64,000 bases of DNA from Callipepla californica brunnescens (lineage: Eukaryota > Chordata > Aves > Galliformes > Odontophoridae): contig JALIRH010000002.1 in assembly GCA_023055505.1 (NCBI GenBank), forward strand, positions 3,581,001-3,645,000, in the 5' to 3' direction. The notes beneath the pieces were generated by a model. It was not told where the DNA came from, made no database searches, and saw nothing but the letters and a program-made list of their open reading frames with translations. Position numbers and translations under genes: made by a program. Of the stretch, positions 61,972 through 64,000 are shown one piece after another. Within the stretch, counting starts at the first letter, position 1. Every line of letters begins with the position of its first letter.

Positions 61972-64000
61972 GCTAGTGTGTCTGTAAAGAGCCTTGAGCA
62001 CAAAGTCATTATCCGAGAGCTACAAACTAGAATTGATCTGTTTTGGACTTAGCATAATTTTCACGTCTGGGTTGACCCGGCTGTTATTGTCCAACATGTT
62101 TCTGTAAATGTCAAGAGCCAGAGGGGAGGTCCCAATGAAATTGAAGTTCTTCCTTCCCTCAGAGTAACTGAATTGTCAAGTCCCCAAGCCCTGTAAATAA
62201 AAGGGGAAAATTGGTAATGAGAAGGGGAATTAATAGTGTAGCCTCTCACATGATTTATATAGCTTTCAAAAACTGTTGCATTATTGTGTTTAGAAGTGCT
62301 GGTCTACAGCACTTTCACGCTAGGAAGATAAGATTAAAAACTGTTGGGGGCAGCTCTGGGAATTAGGAGCCAGAAGAGCTGATAGATTTGAAATGAAATA
62401 AAAGATGCTGTTGGGAAAAAAATATTTTGAAGCTAAGATAGCATGGCTGCCAGCGTAGTATTCAGAGAACTCTCGTGTTTACCTTGATATAGATGTCACA
62501 TTTCAATTTGCTAGACAGGTACTTTTTTTTTTTTTTTTTCAGGTGCTGTAGTCATCATGAAAATCAGTTGAATGAATCTCTGCCATGTAACACTTTATAC
62601 AGTAAATTGGTATCTTAGGCCAAATTACTGCTGGGCAGATAGGAATCTCAGTTCAGTTGCATTTGCTAAGTCTTGTCATTGCGATGCACTGCAACATATT
62701 GCACTGGGCAGGAACGTTTTCAACCAGAATGGACTGTTAATTAGAAGGGAGAAAAATGAACAGGTGCTGATGCACGGGGCTGGGCATCTGTATGAAAGAT
62801 ACCTTGTTTAGCAAAGCTCTTTATTTTAAACTTGTGGTGTTGATAATGAAGTACAACTCGATGATCCTTAGGTTTGCCTTCATCCTTAGGATGTTCAGTG
62901 ACTTTATGATTTTAACATTACTCTAGTGAAACAAGGCCATAGGGTATAGTATCAGAAAGTGATGTACACGCTTTTAATGCTTTCATTTAGGGTATATTGC
63001 AGTATTTTTATAAACTGCTTTCCCTCTCTCTTAAATACATATGTTATCATATATTCTTACTGTGAAAGTGGCTGAATTTTGTAGGCATACAGGTGTAAGT
63101 ATTGCCTTATTCATAATGGTTCTGTGTAGGTAACGTAAGAGGAGATTAAACTGGTAACTCCTGATGGAAGCTATGATCCAAGTTCCTCTAACTTTCTAGT
63201 ATTTTTATTTTAATCAGGAGGTCTCTTTGAGTACAGTTCTTCCAGAAAAAAAAACCAAACAAAAACCTTTGGTATTTTTGGCAATCAGTTGTATCTCTGT
63301 TCTAAATCTTTAGGTTATTCTCTACTGAACTGAGAAGAGTCTGTACTCCAGAATCTGATTTCTTGGTATAAAGTACTCTGTAGGGATTCATTTAAGTGAC
63401 GCTTAAATGCTGCTCTTTCAATATTTTCAATAATTTGGTAATTTCCTGGCAGGAAATTCATGCAAAAGGTGTCAGTGTTGATGAAATAAGGGTGGGGAAG
63501 CTAATAACTCTTTTAATTGAATATGTGGCCTTTCCTTTTTTTTTTTTCCCCCTTTTCTGTTTGCTATAGGAATTTTTGATATGGATATCCAGTGCTTGAT
63601 ACTGTCGTTGTATATTTTACCTTTTTTTTTTCCCCCTAGAAGAGGTTTAGAACTTTCCTAGGCAAACAAATTGATTGTTACACCTCAGCGTAGGAGGATT
63701 TAGTGTTGCACTTGTTTGAAAATGTTATTGCTCCTGGAGCTTCGTTGTTATACTAACAAATTCTGTAGTTCTTGCTCTGTTGTCTGTTCAATTTGCACTT
63801 TTATTTTTTTCCCTTCACTTTCTGACTCTGTGGAAATAATCTATGGTAGTGTTAAAAGGAAGTTAATGAACAGAAAATAAGAGTGCTGCAGGAATTAACA
63901 ACTGAATAGGAATTGCATGTTCTTAGAAGAATTTTGTGTCAGCAGCAGCCAGGATCACAGAATGAATTACTGCTTTTTTTCTTTGCTCTCCCTGGTATTT

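Larger units (their letters stand above)
59809..64000. other. Single-copy DNA with poly-T tracts
   Basis: No repeat family recognised in the last 4 kb. T-rich tracts at 62523-62540, 63535-63549 and about 63620-63630, an A-rich run near 61850 and an (ATTT)n repeat at 61951-61971. One plus-strand exon-like block at 61086-61320 is listed separately. Confidence 0.5.

Noticed and set aside
1..64000. CRISPR array, bacterial operon or defence system
   Set aside because: Repeat content is CR1 and simple repeats; no regularly spaced repeat-spacer units, no dense coding and no ribosome binding sites.

Overview
The window looks like bird nuclear DNA, most likely galliform (chicken-like). The evidence is at least 18 separate CR1 LINE copies, most ending in the typical CR1 tail of short ATTCTRTG-type repeats, plus one short non-autonomous mariner whose remnant resembles the chicken GalluHop family. 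The background is AT-rich and poor in CpG, with many poly-T and TA/CA tracts. Nothing prokaryotic or plasmid-like is present, and no CRISPR array, rRNA or tRNA was seen.

Layout. 0-6 kb: two short plus-strand CR1 tails, then a 1.6-kb minus-strand CR1 (4124-5690) that holds decayed reverse-transcriptase sequence, an internal gap and a nested CR1 tail. 6-13 kb: mostly single-copy DNA with microsatellites, one CR1 tail and the 442-bp mariner (11010-11451), which is flanked by TA on both sides. 13-17 kb: three minus-strand, exon-like open blocks, three CR1 fragments and, at 17.1-17.3 kb, a block that keeps unusually many CpGs. 17-28 kb: single-copy DNA with an 88-bp-period duplication, CR1 fragments and the best exon candidate of the window (25202-25383, minus; good acceptor, stop codon and AATAAA signals downstream). 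28-32 kb: a second long minus CR1 with a younger CR1 inside it, and a third minus CR1. 36.5-37.6 kb: a composite of CR1 pieces, one nested and one out of order. 40-43 kb: two plus-strand CR1 copies, a G-rich tract and a 23-bp exact repeat spaced 1300 bp apart. 43-64 kb: mostly single-copy DNA with two more CR1 copies, a 34-bp minisatellite in a TAATTA-rich stretch, a possible conserved non-coding block at 51.6-52.0 kb, an exon-like block at 54.35 kb and an E-box hairpin at 56.6 kb.

No complete gene can be assembled. The best reading is intergenic or large-intron DNA. If a host gene crosses it, the exon candidates favour the minus strand, but they were picked from a large number of chance open frames and none was matched to a known family. 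The only coding sequence recognised with confidence is CR1 ORF2 debris and a mariner transposase remnant. I found no evidence of a new biological system. The most useful leads are the 25.2-kb terminal-exon candidate, the 13.2-13.9-kb pair, the CpG-retaining block at 17.1-17.3 kb and the nested CR1 structures.
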